A stretch of 64,000 bases of DNA from an uncultured Pedobacter sp. (GTDB taxonomy: Bacteria > Bacteroidota > Bacteroidia > Sphingobacteriales > Sphingobacteriaceae): contig NZ_CAJYOJ010000041.1 of assembly GCF_913776295.1 (NCBI RefSeq), positions 1 to 64,000 on the forward strand, given 5' to 3'. A model generated the notes under the pieces. The model searched no databases and was not told where the DNA came from. It saw nothing but the letters and a program-made list of their open reading frames with translations. Of this stretch, positions 35,324-43,877 are shown piece after piece. The position numbers and the translations under genes are program-made. The stretch's first letter is position 1. The number at the start of each line of letters is the position of its first letter.

Positions 35324-36808
35324 ATGCCTAAACTAAAAGCCATAGTGATCGGTGCAGGAATTGCAGGAATTGCATCTGCCGTTCGACTCGCTGTAAAAGG
35401 TTATCAAGTCGATGTTTTTGAAGCCAATGCTAAACCTGGGGGCAAGCTTGGGGAAATAAACATGAATGGTTTCAGGTTTGATGCCGGTCCGAGTCTTTTT
35501 ACCATGCCACAATATGTTGATGAACTCTTTAAACTGGCGGGTAAAAATCCTGAAGACTATTTTAAATACATTAAACTAAAAGAAATTTGCCGTTACTTTT
35601 ATGAAGATGGCTTAAGGTTAAATGCCACTGCTGACCTTGATCAGTTTGCAAAGGATATAGCCGAAAAAACCCATTCAACCGCAGCGGAAGCACGGCATTA
35701 TTTTAAAAAAAGCAAGACGATTTATGAGGTTACACATCGTGTTTTTTTAGAAAGAAGTTTGCATAAACTTAAAAGTTACCTGCATTGGGATACTTTAAAA
35801 TCAATATTCCGTTTTGGTCAGATTGATGCTTTCAGAACACAGGCCAAAGCAAACCAATCGTTTTTTAAAGATGAGCGCATTGCGCAGCTTTTTAACCGCT
35901 ATGCTACCTACAATGGTTCAGACCCCTATCAGGCACCAGCTACGTTGAATGTAATTCCACATTTTGAATATCATTTTGGGGCTTATATCCCAAAGGACGG
36001 CATGTATGGTATTGTGAATGCTTTAGTGAAATTAGCGGAAGAACTAGGCATTAGGTTTCATTATAGCCAAAAAGTTGAAGAAATTTTACATAGTAAAACA
36101 GGCAAAACTAAAATAGAGGGTGTTAAAGTGAATGACAAGACCTACCGAGCAGATATTGTTGTCTCTAATCTTGATATCTGGTTCACTTATAAAAATCTAC
36201 TTAAAGATATAACTGAACCAAAAAAATTATTGACCCAGGAAAGAAGCAGTTCGGCATTAATTTTCTACTGGGGCATGGATAGTAGTTATAGCGACTTAGG
36301 ACTGCACAATATTTTCTTTGCTAAAGATTATCAAAAAGAATTTAGTGCCATTTGGAAAGATAAAACGCTTAGTCACGATCCAACAGTTTATGTCAATATT
36401 ACCTCCAAGCATATCAGAAACGATGCACCGGCAAATGCTGAAAACTGGTTTGTAATGATTAATGTGCCAGCCAATAACGGACAAAACTGGGATCAGTTGA
36501 TTAATGAAGCAAGGGCAAATATTATTAAAAAAATCAACAGAATTTTAAACCGGAACATTGAAAGGGATATCGTTTGCGAACAGACTCTTGATCCTAGAGG
36601 CATAGAAAGCAAAACAGGATCGTATCAGGGCGCTTTGTATGGCAATAGCTCCAACAATCAATTTTCCGCATTTTTAAGGCATTCTAACTTCAGTTCGAAA
36701 GTGAAGAATCTTTACTTCTGCGGTGGAAGCGTACATCCGGGTGGCGGAATCCCATTGGCATTGTTGTCGGCCAGGATTATTGATGATGATATCAGGCCAG
36801 TTCAATAG
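35324..36808 (+). CDS. CrtI/CrtD-family carotenoid desaturase
   Basis: 494 residues from ATG 35324 (MPKLKAIVIGAGIAGIASAVRL); an open extension back to 35141 overlaps the rhuM region and is ignored. FAD-binding GAGIAG at residues 10-15, then FEANAKPGGKLGE and FDAGPSLFTMPQY, which mark the CrtI family. The C-terminus has the family motif FCGGSVHPGGGIPLAL. Because CruF-, CruC- and CruD-like genes occur in the window, a 1-hydroxycarotenoid 3,4-desaturase (CrtD) is more likely than phytoene desaturase, but the sequence alone does not settle this. Confidence 0.87.
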   Translation: MPKLKAIVIGAGIAGIASAVRLAVKGYQVDVFEANAKPGGKLGEINMNGFRFDAGPSLFTMPQYVDELFKLAGKNPEDYFKYIKLKEICRYFYEDGLRLNATADLDQFAKDIAEKTHSTAAEARHYFKKSKTIYEVTHRVFLERSLHKLKSYLHWDTLKSIFRFGQIDAFRTQAKANQSFFKDERIAQLFNRYATYNGSDPYQAPATLNVIPHFEYHFGAYIPKDGMYGIVNALVKLAEELGIRFHYSQKVEEILHSKTGKTKIEGVKVNDKTYRADIVVSNLDIWFTYKNLLKDITEPKKLLTQERSSSALIFYWGMDSSYSDLGLHNIFFAKDYQKEFSAIWKDKTLSHDPTVYVNITSKHIRNDAPANAENWFVMINVPANNGQNWDQLINEARANIIKKINRILNRNIERDIVCEQTLDPRGIESKTGSYQGALYGNSSNNQFSAFLRHSNFSSKVKNLYFCGGSVHPGGGIPLALLSARIIDDDIRPVQ

Positions 36809-36920
36809 TTCATTAGCCATTGGTTTATTGGTTACTAGTTTAATAGTGGATAGCTCATAAACTATAGCAGTATTATTTAAAGCGATAACCGAATATAGAC
36901 TGAAGACTCCGGAATAAGTA

Positions 36921-37424
36921 CTAATAACTTCCCTTAATCGCTTCCTCCAACTTCTCCCCATCGAGGTCAAATGCATCTACAATTATTTTCGCCTGGGTAT
37001 AAAACGGAGCACGTTCCTGAAGTTTTTCTTTAATGAACACAAGCAGTTGTTCATCATCCAAATCTTTAATTAAAGGACGTTTTTGCCGGTTATGTAAACG
37101 AGAAACCAAAGCAGCGGGTTCCATTTGCAGGTAAACTGTTGTACCGTGTGCATTCATCCATTCCATATTATCGAAGAAACAAGGCAATCCACCGCCGGTA
37201 GCTACCACACAAGTTTCCGGATAATCGAAGGTTTTAAGCATCTCACTTTCGTAATCCCTGAAACCACTTTCTCCGTACTCAGCAAAATATTCGGCAATGC
37301 TTTTGCCTGTTTTTGAAACAATTTCGGCATCAAGATCAATTACAGGGCATTCTAAACGATGTGCCAACTGTTTCGCTTTGGTACTCTTGCCGCAGCCCAT
37401 ATATCCGATAAGAAAAATTTTCAT
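36921..37424 (-). CDS. aroK: Shikimate kinase
   Basis: A 167-residue P-loop kinase: Walker A GYMGCGKST (8-16), the shikimate-binding DLDAEIV and FRDYESE, and the VVATGGGLPC loop. The lid RLHNRQKRPLI follows. It phosphorylates shikimate in aromatic amino acid biosynthesis. It is the last gene of a leftward run starting at 40690. Confidence 0.96.
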   Translation of the reverse strand: MKIFLIGYMGCGKSTKAKQLAHRLECPVIDLDAEIVSKTGKSIAEYFAEYGESGFRDYESEMLKTFDYPETCVVATGGGLPCFFDNMEWMNAHGTTVYLQMEPAALVSRLHNRQKRPLIKDLDDEQLLVFIKEKLQERAPFYTQAKIIVDAFDLDGEKLEEAIKGSY

Positions 37425-37444
37425 CTGAAGTTTTATAAGGCGAC

Positions 37445-37894
37445 CTATAGTAAATGATCGCGTTTTAACATAATGTAATCGGTTACAGGTGGAGTAAAAC
37501 CTGCCTTTTTCAGCAAAGTCACCACCTGCCCGCGATGATAAGTAGAATGGTTAAACAAATGAAATAAAATTTCATCTATGGAGTTTTCGTATTGATCGCC
37601 TCTGGAATTCGAATATAAAATCCGCTGATCTAAAGGAAAATGAATCAATGCCTCCCTAATCAGTTTAAAATTTTCTGAAGAGAGCCTTTCAAAATTTTTC
37701 TTTGGATGTATATCCCAAACGCCATATGTTGGTTTTTGTGCTGAAATGCGATATGCCCAGATATGCTGTGCATTAAGCACATGACTGAACAAACGCTCAG
37801 CATCAGGCATTTCAATCTTAACGTGCTTAAAGATTTCGATAATGCGTTGATCTGCAAGCTCAGTATAATTTGCTATTTCTTCGTTGCTCATCAC
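37445..37894 (-). CDS. DinB-family metal-binding protein
   Basis: A 149-residue DinB/YfiT-like protein. Histidines appear in the expected helices: FSHVLNAQHIWAYRI near residue 40 and LFHLFNHSTYHRGQVVTLL near residue 115, the latter with the family hallmark HxxYHRGQ. Its start abuts the permease gene's stop, with no gap. Function unknown; distinct from the DinB-like gene at 3229. Confidence 0.85.
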   Translation of the reverse strand: MMSNEEIANYTELADQRIIEIFKHVKIEMPDAERLFSHVLNAQHIWAYRISAQKPTYGVWDIHPKKNFERLSSENFKLIREALIHFPLDQRILYSNSRGDQYENSIDEILFHLFNHSTYHRGQVVTLLKKAGFTPPVTDYIMLKRDHLL

Positions 37895-38950
37895 TTAACT
37901 TAATTTAACCCTAGGGTCAACATAGGCATATAAAATGTCGACCAGAATATTAATGACCACAAAAACAAAGGCAATAAAAAGAATGGAGCCCATTACCACC
38001 GGAAAATCAGACATTTCTAGAGCAGTTACTGTTGTTCTTCCCAAACCGTTATAACCGAAAATATATTCGACAAAAAAAGAGCCTGCCAATAGCGAAGCAA
38101 ACCATCCGGAAATAGCTGTAATTACAGGATTCATGGCATTTCTTAAGGCATGTTTATAAATGATCGCATTTCTGCTCAGACCTTTTGCCTTTGCTGTTCT
38201 GATGTAATCCTGGGCCAGAACATCCAGCATGGCACTCCGGGTAAGCTGTAAAATAATGGCCAAAGGCCTTAAACCCAGGGTAATCATTGGCAACCATAAA
38301 TTCCTGAGCGTTAAAATTTCTCCACTAAAAGGATCATAAGAGTATAAGCTCCCACTCATTTTTAAACCTGTATAATTGCTCAGCACAAAGCCAAAGAGCC
38401 AGGCAATGATAATCCCGGCAAAAAAAGAAGGTGCAGATATCCCCAAAATGGCAAATGCATTGGCTGCTTTATCAATCCACGAATCTTTATAGACGGCAGA
38501 TAGCACACCTAAAAACACACCGATTATGGTGGCAAAAATCATTGCAGTTAAAGCCAGGATAAAGGTGTTGGGTACCGTTTCGGAAAGAATTGCAGTAACG
38601 TCGCGTTTGGTTTGGTAAGAGCTACGCAGATAGGGCCATTTGAGCGCCAGTACTTTTTGATTAAAAGCGACTATTTTGGCATAATGGTATTTCTGCTGAC
38701 TGGCACTATCATTATCCAGTAAACTGATCGGCGACAAATCATTGATATATAAAATAAACTGAACCGGCTTAGACCGGTCTAAACCAAATTCTTTACGAAC
38801 AGCCTCAAGCGACTGCACATCAGCCCGTTGCCCCATGGTCATTCTTGCAGGGTCGCCGGGCAAAATGTTAAACAGCACAAAAACCACCAATATCACACCG
38901 CCCATTACCAGCAGTCCATACATGAGTTTTTTTAGTGCATATCCAATCAT
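37895..38950 (-). CDS. Oligopeptide/dipeptide ABC transporter permease, DppB/OppB type
   Basis: 351 residues and six predicted transmembrane helices. The start (VLFNILPGDPARMTMGQRA) and the cytoplasmic EAA loop (QDYIRTAKAKGLSRNAIIYKHALRNAMNP) are typical of the DppB permease. The periplasmic loop after helix 1 is long, as usual. No second permease, ATPase or binding protein lies next to it. It is two bases from the BT_3928-like gene. Confidence 0.9.
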   Translation of the reverse strand: MIGYALKKLMYGLLVMGGVILVVFVLFNILPGDPARMTMGQRADVQSLEAVRKEFGLDRSKPVQFILYINDLSPISLLDNDSASQQKYHYAKIVAFNQKVLALKWPYLRSSYQTKRDVTAILSETVPNTFILALTAMIFATIIGVFLGVLSAVYKDSWIDKAANAFAILGISAPSFFAGIIIAWLFGFVLSNYTGLKMSGSLYSYDPFSGEILTLRNLWLPMITLGLRPLAIILQLTRSAMLDVLAQDYIRTAKAKGLSRNAIIYKHALRNAMNPVITAISGWFASLLAGSFFVEYIFGYNGLGRTTVTALEMSDFPVVMGSILFIAFVFVVINILVDILYAYVDPRVKLS

Positions 38951-38952
38951 GT

Positions 38953-40104
38953 TTATTTATCGAAATATTTTCGGCTGAGTTGTTCGAAAGTCGGTACATT
39001 ATGATAATGCCACTTATTGATCACCACTCCATTTTTCATCAATAAAATACCAGGATTTGCCCTTACCATACTTTTCAGCGGAACGGCATCTGCAAAAAAC
39101 ACTTCTGAAAACAGGTTGTTTTTTTTGATAAAAGCCTGGGCATCCTGAGCTGAATTAGCAGTAAGCAATACTGTACGGATATTAAACTGTTGTGTAGCAT
39201 TCAAAGCCAGTGCATTTAATTTACCAATAGCAGCTTCATTGGTTGCATGCAGATCGTAAGCCACAAAAATCAAATTATAGTATGGGTTTTCGATCAGTTC
39301 TTTGGTATAATCAGTTCCGGAAGCATCAGTGATATTCAAATCTTTGATCTTGGGCTCAAACCCTTTTTTAATCAGCCTTTTAGTCGGTTCGCCAATAATT
39401 TCCCAATTTTCGTCCTTCCATATCTCCGTTTTAAGATAGGCCTTATCGCTCATGTCTTTTTCCTCTTTGGTTTTCTTGTTCCTGAGGTGATACATAATTT
39501 CATATTCATCAGGTTTTTCTCCCGGAGGAATTACCATTAACGATGGAATATGTGCGCCAACCTTATAGGGTAGGAAATCAATAATTGGCAAAACATTATA
39601 AGTATATACGCCAAAGCCTAAAGATACAAGCGTTACGGCAATGGCAATATATTTTTGCGTGGCTTCTTTTCTAAACAGTGGCTGAATGAGGTTTTTATTT
39701 AGGAAAATCACGATAATCAGCGCCAGGAGGATCAGATCCTTGGTAAATGACTGCCATGGTGTAAGCGGAATGGCATCGCCGAAACAACCACAACTGGTCA
39801 CCACTTTAAATGCTGCAGAAATAAACGTGAGTAGGGTAAAAAAGATAATAAGCAACAATAGGCCCCAGGAGACCTTTTTACTCCAGAAACCCAATAACAA
39901 CAAGGCACCGAGCACAATTTCTAAAGTACAAAGTAAAATGGCTATACCAGTGGCCATTCCGCTCAGGAAATTCATGTGAAAAACTTCAAAATATTCCTGT
40001 AGTTTATAGCCAAAGCCAAGCGGATCGTTTGCTTTGATTAATCCTGAAAATATGAATAAAGCACCAACAAAAATCCTGGAGAATCTTAAAAGTATATTTC
40101 GCAT
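38953..40104 (-). CDS. BT_3928-like DoxX/MauE membrane protein with thioredoxin-like domain
   Basis: 383 residues. The first half is a DoxX/MauE four-helix domain: FSRIFVGALFIFSGLIKANDPLGFGYKLQEYF, then VVTSCGCFGDAIPLTPWQSFTKD with a CxC pair. The C-terminal half (about 200-383) resembles a thioredoxin fold without a CxxC, with IFVAYDLHATNEAAIGKLNAL and MKNGVVINKWHYHNVPTF. This architecture is typical of Bacteroidota and is usually next to a DUF1599 gene, as here. A redox role is inferred. Confidence 0.82.
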   Translation of the reverse strand: MRNILLRFSRIFVGALFIFSGLIKANDPLGFGYKLQEYFEVFHMNFLSGMATGIAILLCTLEIVLGALLLLGFWSKKVSWGLLLLIIFFTLLTFISAAFKVVTSCGCFGDAIPLTPWQSFTKDLILLALIIVIFLNKNLIQPLFRKEATQKYIAIAVTLVSLGFGVYTYNVLPIIDFLPYKVGAHIPSLMVIPPGEKPDEYEIMYHLRNKKTKEEKDMSDKAYLKTEIWKDENWEIIGEPTKRLIKKGFEPKIKDLNITDASGTDYTKELIENPYYNLIFVAYDLHATNEAAIGKLNALALNATQQFNIRTVLLTANSAQDAQAFIKKNNLFSEVFFADAVPLKSMVRANPGILLMKNGVVINKWHYHNVPTFEQLSRKYFDK

Positions 40105-40138
40105 TTATGTATCTATCTTAAAGGCTGTTTTGTTATTA

Positions 40139-40690
40139 TTATTTAACACCGAGTTTGATCAGTGCAAAAACCGAATAGTTCAGCATATCCTGATAATTTG
40201 CATTAACGCCCTCGGAAGCCAGCGTCTGCCCTTCATTATCTTCGATCTGTTTAACCCTAAAAATTTTCATCAAAATCAGGTCGGTTAACGAACTGATGCG
40301 CATATCCCGCCAGGCCTCTCCATAATCGTGGTTCTTGGCAAACATCAAATCTTTAGTTTCGGTTACCTTTTCGTCAAACCTTTTTTCAACTTCTTCATAA
40401 GGCATTTCATTCGGGTCGCTTTCCGTCAGTTCAAGCTGCATCATGGCAATCACACAATAGTTTACAATCCCGATATATTCAGATACCACACCCTCTCCTA
40501 CCTTACTTACCTTTTTTTCTTCCAGGGTGCGGATACGTTGTGCTTTGATAAAAATCTGATCAGTGATCGAACTTGGCCTTAAAATCCGCCATGCAGTGCC
40601 GTAATCTTTAGTTTTTTTTAAAAATAATGATCTGCAAACCGCAATCACTTCATCAAATTCTATAGAGGTATTTGTTTGTGCCAAAGCCAA
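40139..40690 (-). CDS. DUF1599 protein with two tandem domains
   Basis: 183 residues built as an internal duplication. Residues 13-86 and 104-181 share the pattern DYGxAWRxxRxSSxTDxIxxK (DYGTAWRILRPSSITD and DYGEAWRDMRISSLTD), each followed by QRIRTLEE or FRVKQIED and a helix with NYCVIA or NYSVFA. DUF1599 (nucleotide modification associated domain 1) has been proposed to act on modified nucleotides; the activity is not shown. First gene of the leftward run, divergent from folP. Confidence 0.85.
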   Translation of the reverse strand: MALAQTNTSIEFDEVIAVCRSLFLKKTKDYGTAWRILRPSSITDQIFIKAQRIRTLEEKKVSKVGEGVVSEYIGIVNYCVIAMMQLELTESDPNEMPYEEVEKRFDEKVTETKDLMFAKNHDYGEAWRDMRISSLTDLILMKIFRVKQIEDNEGQTLASEGVNANYQDMLNYSVFALIKLGVK

Positions 40691-40710
40691 TAATTATTTA
40701 GTTTTTAGTG

Positions 40711-40718
40711 TATTTTTG
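40711..40718 (+). promoter_or_regulatory. -7 element of folP
   Basis: TATTTTTG matches TAnnTTTG in the short gap between the divergent DUF1599 gene and folP. No good -33 TTG is seen. Confidence 0.45.
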
Positions 40719-40783
40719 TCCTGAAAAAACAAAAGCTAAAGATACATTTTTAAAGCGAAACCCAAATCCCGAAAGGGTTTATT

Positions 40784-41638
40784 ATGGCAGAAAAAAACTT
40801 TTTTGAGTCCAAACAAAGCTTAAATATAAAAGGCAGACTTATTGATTTAAGCTCGCCAAAAGTAATGGGGATTTTAAACATTACCCCCGACTCCTTTTAC
40901 AGCAACAGCCGTACAAAAACGATAGATGAAGCCTTGAACAAAGCAGCCCGGTTTTTAAATGAGGGTGCTACATTTATTGATATTGGCGGTTATTCATCAA
41001 GGCCCGGCGCTAAGGATATTTCTGTCGATGAAGAGACGGACCGTTTGATACCGGTGGTAGAAAGTTTGACAAAAACTTTTCCGGAAGCCATTATTTCCAT
41101 AGATACCTTCAGAGCGAAGGTTGCTGAAGAAACCATTGCCGTAGGTGCGCACATCGTTAACGACATTTCCGCTGGCAATCTGGACGAGCAGATGTTCGAA
41201 ACAGTAGCGAAGCTACAAGTCCCCTATATTATGATGCACATGCAGGGAACTCCGCAAAACATGCAACAAAATCCTACATATAACAATGTATTGCTAGAGG
41301 TAATAGATAATCTGTCAAAAAGAGTTGCCGCACTTAAGGCCCTGCATGTTCATGACGTCATTATTGATCCTGGTTTCGGCTTCGGAAAAACTATCGGACA
41401 TAATTACGAACTGCTCAGACAGATGGAAGCATTTAAAATTTTCAAACTCCCTGTTTTAGCAGGTTTCTCTCGCAAGGGAATGATTTATAAAACACTAGGT
41501 ATCACTGCAGCAGAAGCGCTAAACGGAACTTCTGTACTCAATACGATTGCTTTACAAAAGGGTGCCGGGATTTTAAGGGTACACGATGTAAAAGAAGCGA
41601 TTGAGTGTGTAAGGTTGGTGGAGAAGTTAAAAGGTTAA
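40784..41638 (+). CDS. folP: Dihydropteroate synthase
   Basis: A 284-residue TIM-barrel enzyme joining p-aminobenzoate to dihydropterin pyrophosphate in folate synthesis. Signature blocks: VMGILNITPDSFYS (27-40), FIDIGGYSSRPGA, VNDISAGNLD, MHMQGTPQNMQ, DPGFGFGKT and AGFSRKGMIYK. In Bacteroidota folP is usually followed directly by cdaA; here a four-helix-bundle gene and repeat DNA come between. Confidence 0.97.
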   Translation: MAEKNFFESKQSLNIKGRLIDLSSPKVMGILNITPDSFYSNSRTKTIDEALNKAARFLNEGATFIDIGGYSSRPGAKDISVDEETDRLIPVVESLTKTFPEAIISIDTFRAKVAEETIAVGAHIVNDISAGNLDEQMFETVAKLQVPYIMMHMQGTPQNMQQNPTYNNVLLEVIDNLSKRVAALKALHVHDVIIDPGFGFGKTIGHNYELLRQMEAFKIFKLPVLAGFSRKGMIYKTLGITAAEALNGTSVLNTIALQKGAGILRVHDVKEAIECVRLVEKLKG

Positions 41639-41640
41639 TC

Positions 41641-41664
41641 GGTTAATTGTTTAAATCGGTTAAC
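41641..41664. repeat. Left copy of GGTTAA inverted repeat flanking the four-helix-bundle gene
   Basis: GGTTAATTGTTTAAATCGG followed by TTAAC, 3 bases after the folP stop. Its complement appears at 42205-42227 with 21 of 23 positions matching. Related DNA is at 12575-12725. Confidence 0.75.
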
Positions 41665-41811
41665 TGAGGATTATTGACTAGCTATTGAAATACTTCAAAT
41701 TTATTGATTGAACTCATGTAATAAGTAAATTAATTGAGTATGTACACTTAAAGCCGTAAATTCATCTTAAACGACACCTCTGTTGGCTGACGTCAACACT
41801 TAAATTTAATT

Positions 41812-42177
41812 ATGATGCATGTATATTCCTTTGAGAAATTAGAAACCTGGCAAAAAGCCAGAATTTTTAGAAAAGACATTTATAATTTAACTAGAAAATT
41901 CCCTAAAGATGAAACATTTGGCTTAACAAGTCAGATCAAAAGATCTGCAAGCAGTATTGGTGATTGCTTAGCAGAAGGTTCAGCTAGAATTACTTCCAAG
42001 GACAAGGCACATTTTATATCCATGTCTTATTCTAGTGCAATAGAAACCATTAATCACATTATTGGAGCTTATGATTTGGAGTATATAAATGAAGAAGAGT
42101 ATACTTCATTCAGGTTGAAACTTGATGAATTAACAAACAAGCTAAATGCATTACGCAAATCAATATTAAAGAATTAA
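41812..42177 (+). CDS. Four-helix-bundle protein (S23/IVP family)
   Basis: A 121-residue protein of the four-helix-bundle family first known from 23S rRNA intervening sequences. Typical segments are YSFEKLETWQKARIFRKDIY, FPKDETFGLTSQIKRSASSIGDCLAEG and the last helix LDELTNKLNALRKSI. Function unknown; relatives act as accessory proteins in retroelements. It lies between folP and cdaA and is flanked by a GGTTAA-type inverted repeat, suggesting insertion as a unit. Confidence 0.9.
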   Translation: MMHVYSFEKLETWQKARIFRKDIYNLTRKFPKDETFGLTSQIKRSASSIGDCLAEGSARITSKDKAHFISMSYSSAIETINHIIGAYDLEYINEEEYTSFRLKLDELTNKLNALRKSILKN

Positions 42178-42204
42178 TTCTTATACTCCCAAACATTTAA
42201 CCAA

Positions 42205-42227
42205 TTAACCAGTTTAAACAATTAACC
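42205..42227. repeat. Right copy of GGTTAA inverted repeat flanking the four-helix-bundle gene
   Basis: TTAACCAGTTTAAACAATTA followed by ACC, the inverted counterpart of 41641-41663. More degenerate units lie on both sides (to about 42246). Confidence 0.75.
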
Positions 42228-42287
42228 AAACTTTAAACGGTTAATCTAATATTGTAAACTGGAATCCGTTTTGCTATCTTGCCAATA

Positions 42288-43079
42288 ATGAAAGGTTTTG
42301 ATTTTGACTTCCTTAAAGTATCGCCAACTGATATCGTTGATATTATTTTGGTGGCTTTATTAATTTACTACGTTTATACCCTAATCCGCAATACATTGGC
42401 CGTTAATCTGTTGGTTGGGATGTTTATTATCACCGTTTTTTACTGGATAGTAAAAGCCCTGCACATGGAATTATTGACTGCCATTATAGACAAGTTTATG
42501 AGCGTGGGGATTATTGCCTTGATTGTAATTTTTCATCCGGAGATCAGGCGCTTTCTTTTACTGATCGGGAAGAATGCTTTTTTACAAAAAAACAAAGCCT
42601 GGTGGGGCTACTTATTTGGCCGTAAAGAAATTGAAAGGAACAATTTAACCCGTATAAAGCCCATTATCGATGCTTGTAAAAGCATGAAGAAAACGCGTAC
42701 AGGAGCCTTAATCGTATTTGTTAAATTTTACGACGAACAGTTTTTTGCCAATAGCTGCGAATTGGTTGATTCCAAAATATCGAAACGTTTATTGGAAAGC
42801 ATTTTCCAGAAAAACAGTCCATTGCACGATGGTGCTGTGGTGATCTCTGAAAACCGAATTAAAAGCGCCAGTTGCATCTTGCCTTTAACAGATAACGACC
42901 AGTTGCCCCCACAATTTGGCTTAAGGCACCGGGCAGGTATCGGCGTTTCGGAAACGACTGATGCTGTCGCCGTAATTATATCGGAAGAGACCGGAGAGAT
43001 ATCTTACGCTAAACAAGGCCGTGTACGGATGAATGTTTCTTTCGGAGAATTAGAAAAATTGCTGAATAAGGATTTTTAA
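42288..43079 (+). CDS. cdaA: Diadenylate cyclase (DisA_N domain, CdaA type)
   Basis: 263 residues from ATG 42288 (an in-frame TTG at 42279 is less likely). Two or three N-terminal transmembrane helices (about 14-75) and a DAC domain: DGA motif D181-G182-A183 in SPLHDGAVVI and RHR at 213-215 (GLRHRAGIGV). These are the ATP-binding motifs for making cyclic di-AMP. The usual genetic partner folP is upstream, separated by the four-helix-bundle gene. Confidence 0.94.
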   Translation: MKGFDFDFLKVSPTDIVDIILVALLIYYVYTLIRNTLAVNLLVGMFIITVFYWIVKALHMELLTAIIDKFMSVGIIALIVIFHPEIRRFLLLIGKNAFLQKNKAWWGYLFGRKEIERNNLTRIKPIIDACKSMKKTRTGALIVFVKFYDEQFFANSCELVDSKISKRLLESIFQKNSPLHDGAVVISENRIKSASCILPLTDNDQLPPQFGLRHRAGIGVSETTDAVAVIISEETGEISYAKQGRVRMNVSFGELEKLLNKDF

Positions 43080-43369
43080 AGCACTGATTGAAGATTTTTT
43101 TTTCAAGCCGTCACCCTGATCCGATAGCAATCGGATTTATTTCAGGGTCTTAATGGTAGAAAGATGCTGACCACGAAGTAGCTTCTCTAGTCTTAGCGCC
43201 CCTTAGACCAGGTGCGGATCTATCTCCATAAATCTCTCGACTACGTTACACTCGGCTCTAGATGACGGAGATTATTAAATGCAAAAAGGCGAATGCTTCC
43301 ATTCACCTTTTCAATATAATTTCATGAATCATTTTATTGGTGTAATCCCCTCAATCTGTGTAATCAATT
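43080..43369. other. Intergenic repeat-rich region
   Basis: Contains CACCCTGATCCGATAGCAAT with the palindrome CCGATAGCAATCGG, and a TCTCGACTACG...CTCTAGATGACGG fragment of the family at 23805-23866. A short plus frame at 43279-43476 crosses into the bacilliredoxin gene and is not convincing. Confidence 0.5.
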
Positions 43370-43780
43370 TTAACAGTATTGTTCAAAAGCACCGATCAGG
43401 TTATCGGCAATCATTTGTGCCGGCCTGCCTTCAATCTGATGGCGTTCGATCATATGAACCAATTTACCATCTTTAAATAAAGCCATTGCGGGAGATGATG
43501 GCGGGAAAGGCATCATATAACTTCTAGCCTGATCTACTGCTTCTTTTTCCATACCAGCAAAAACAGTAACCAATTTATCAGGATGTTTTTCGTGTGCGGC
43601 GGCTGCGCGAGCTGCCGGACGTGCATTTGCTGCTGCACAGCCACAAACTGAATTCACAACAACTAACACTGTTCCTTCGCCTTTAATGGCCTGATCTACG
43701 TCTGCTGCATTTTTTAACTCTTGAAAACCAACGTTCGTTAATTCCTTACGCATTGGCTCTACTAAATATTCTGGATACAT
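43370..43780 (-). CDS. Bacilliredoxin (BrxA/BrxB family)
   Basis: 136 residues. The thioredoxin-like family signature is VVVNSVCGCAAANARPA with the CGC active site C46/C48; a C-terminal Cys136 is also present. Members remove bacillithiol from proteins in Firmicutes; Bacteroidota homologues are common. Start MYPEYLVEPMRKEL is typical. Single gene. Confidence 0.92.
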   Translation of the reverse strand: MYPEYLVEPMRKELTNVGFQELKNAADVDQAIKGEGTVLVVVNSVCGCAAANARPAARAAAAHEKHPDKLVTVFAGMEKEAVDQARSYMMPFPPSSPAMALFKDGKLVHMIERHQIEGRPAQMIADNLIGAFEQYC

Positions 43781-43824
43781 TATCTTAGTTTTTTATTTAC
43801 AATTTCAATTTTACAAAAATAAGA

Positions 43825-43852
43825 AAATCGAATGGCATGCACCATTCGATTT
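43825..43852 (-). terminator. Terminator of the DUF4190-like gene
   Basis: Perfect 11-bp stem AAATCGAATGG/CCATTCGATTT with a 6-base loop, followed on the minus strand by a TTCTTATTTTT run. It lies after the stop of the gene at 43878. Confidence 0.7.
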
Positions 43853-43877
43853 ATATTTTTAAGGTAAAATTAATGAC

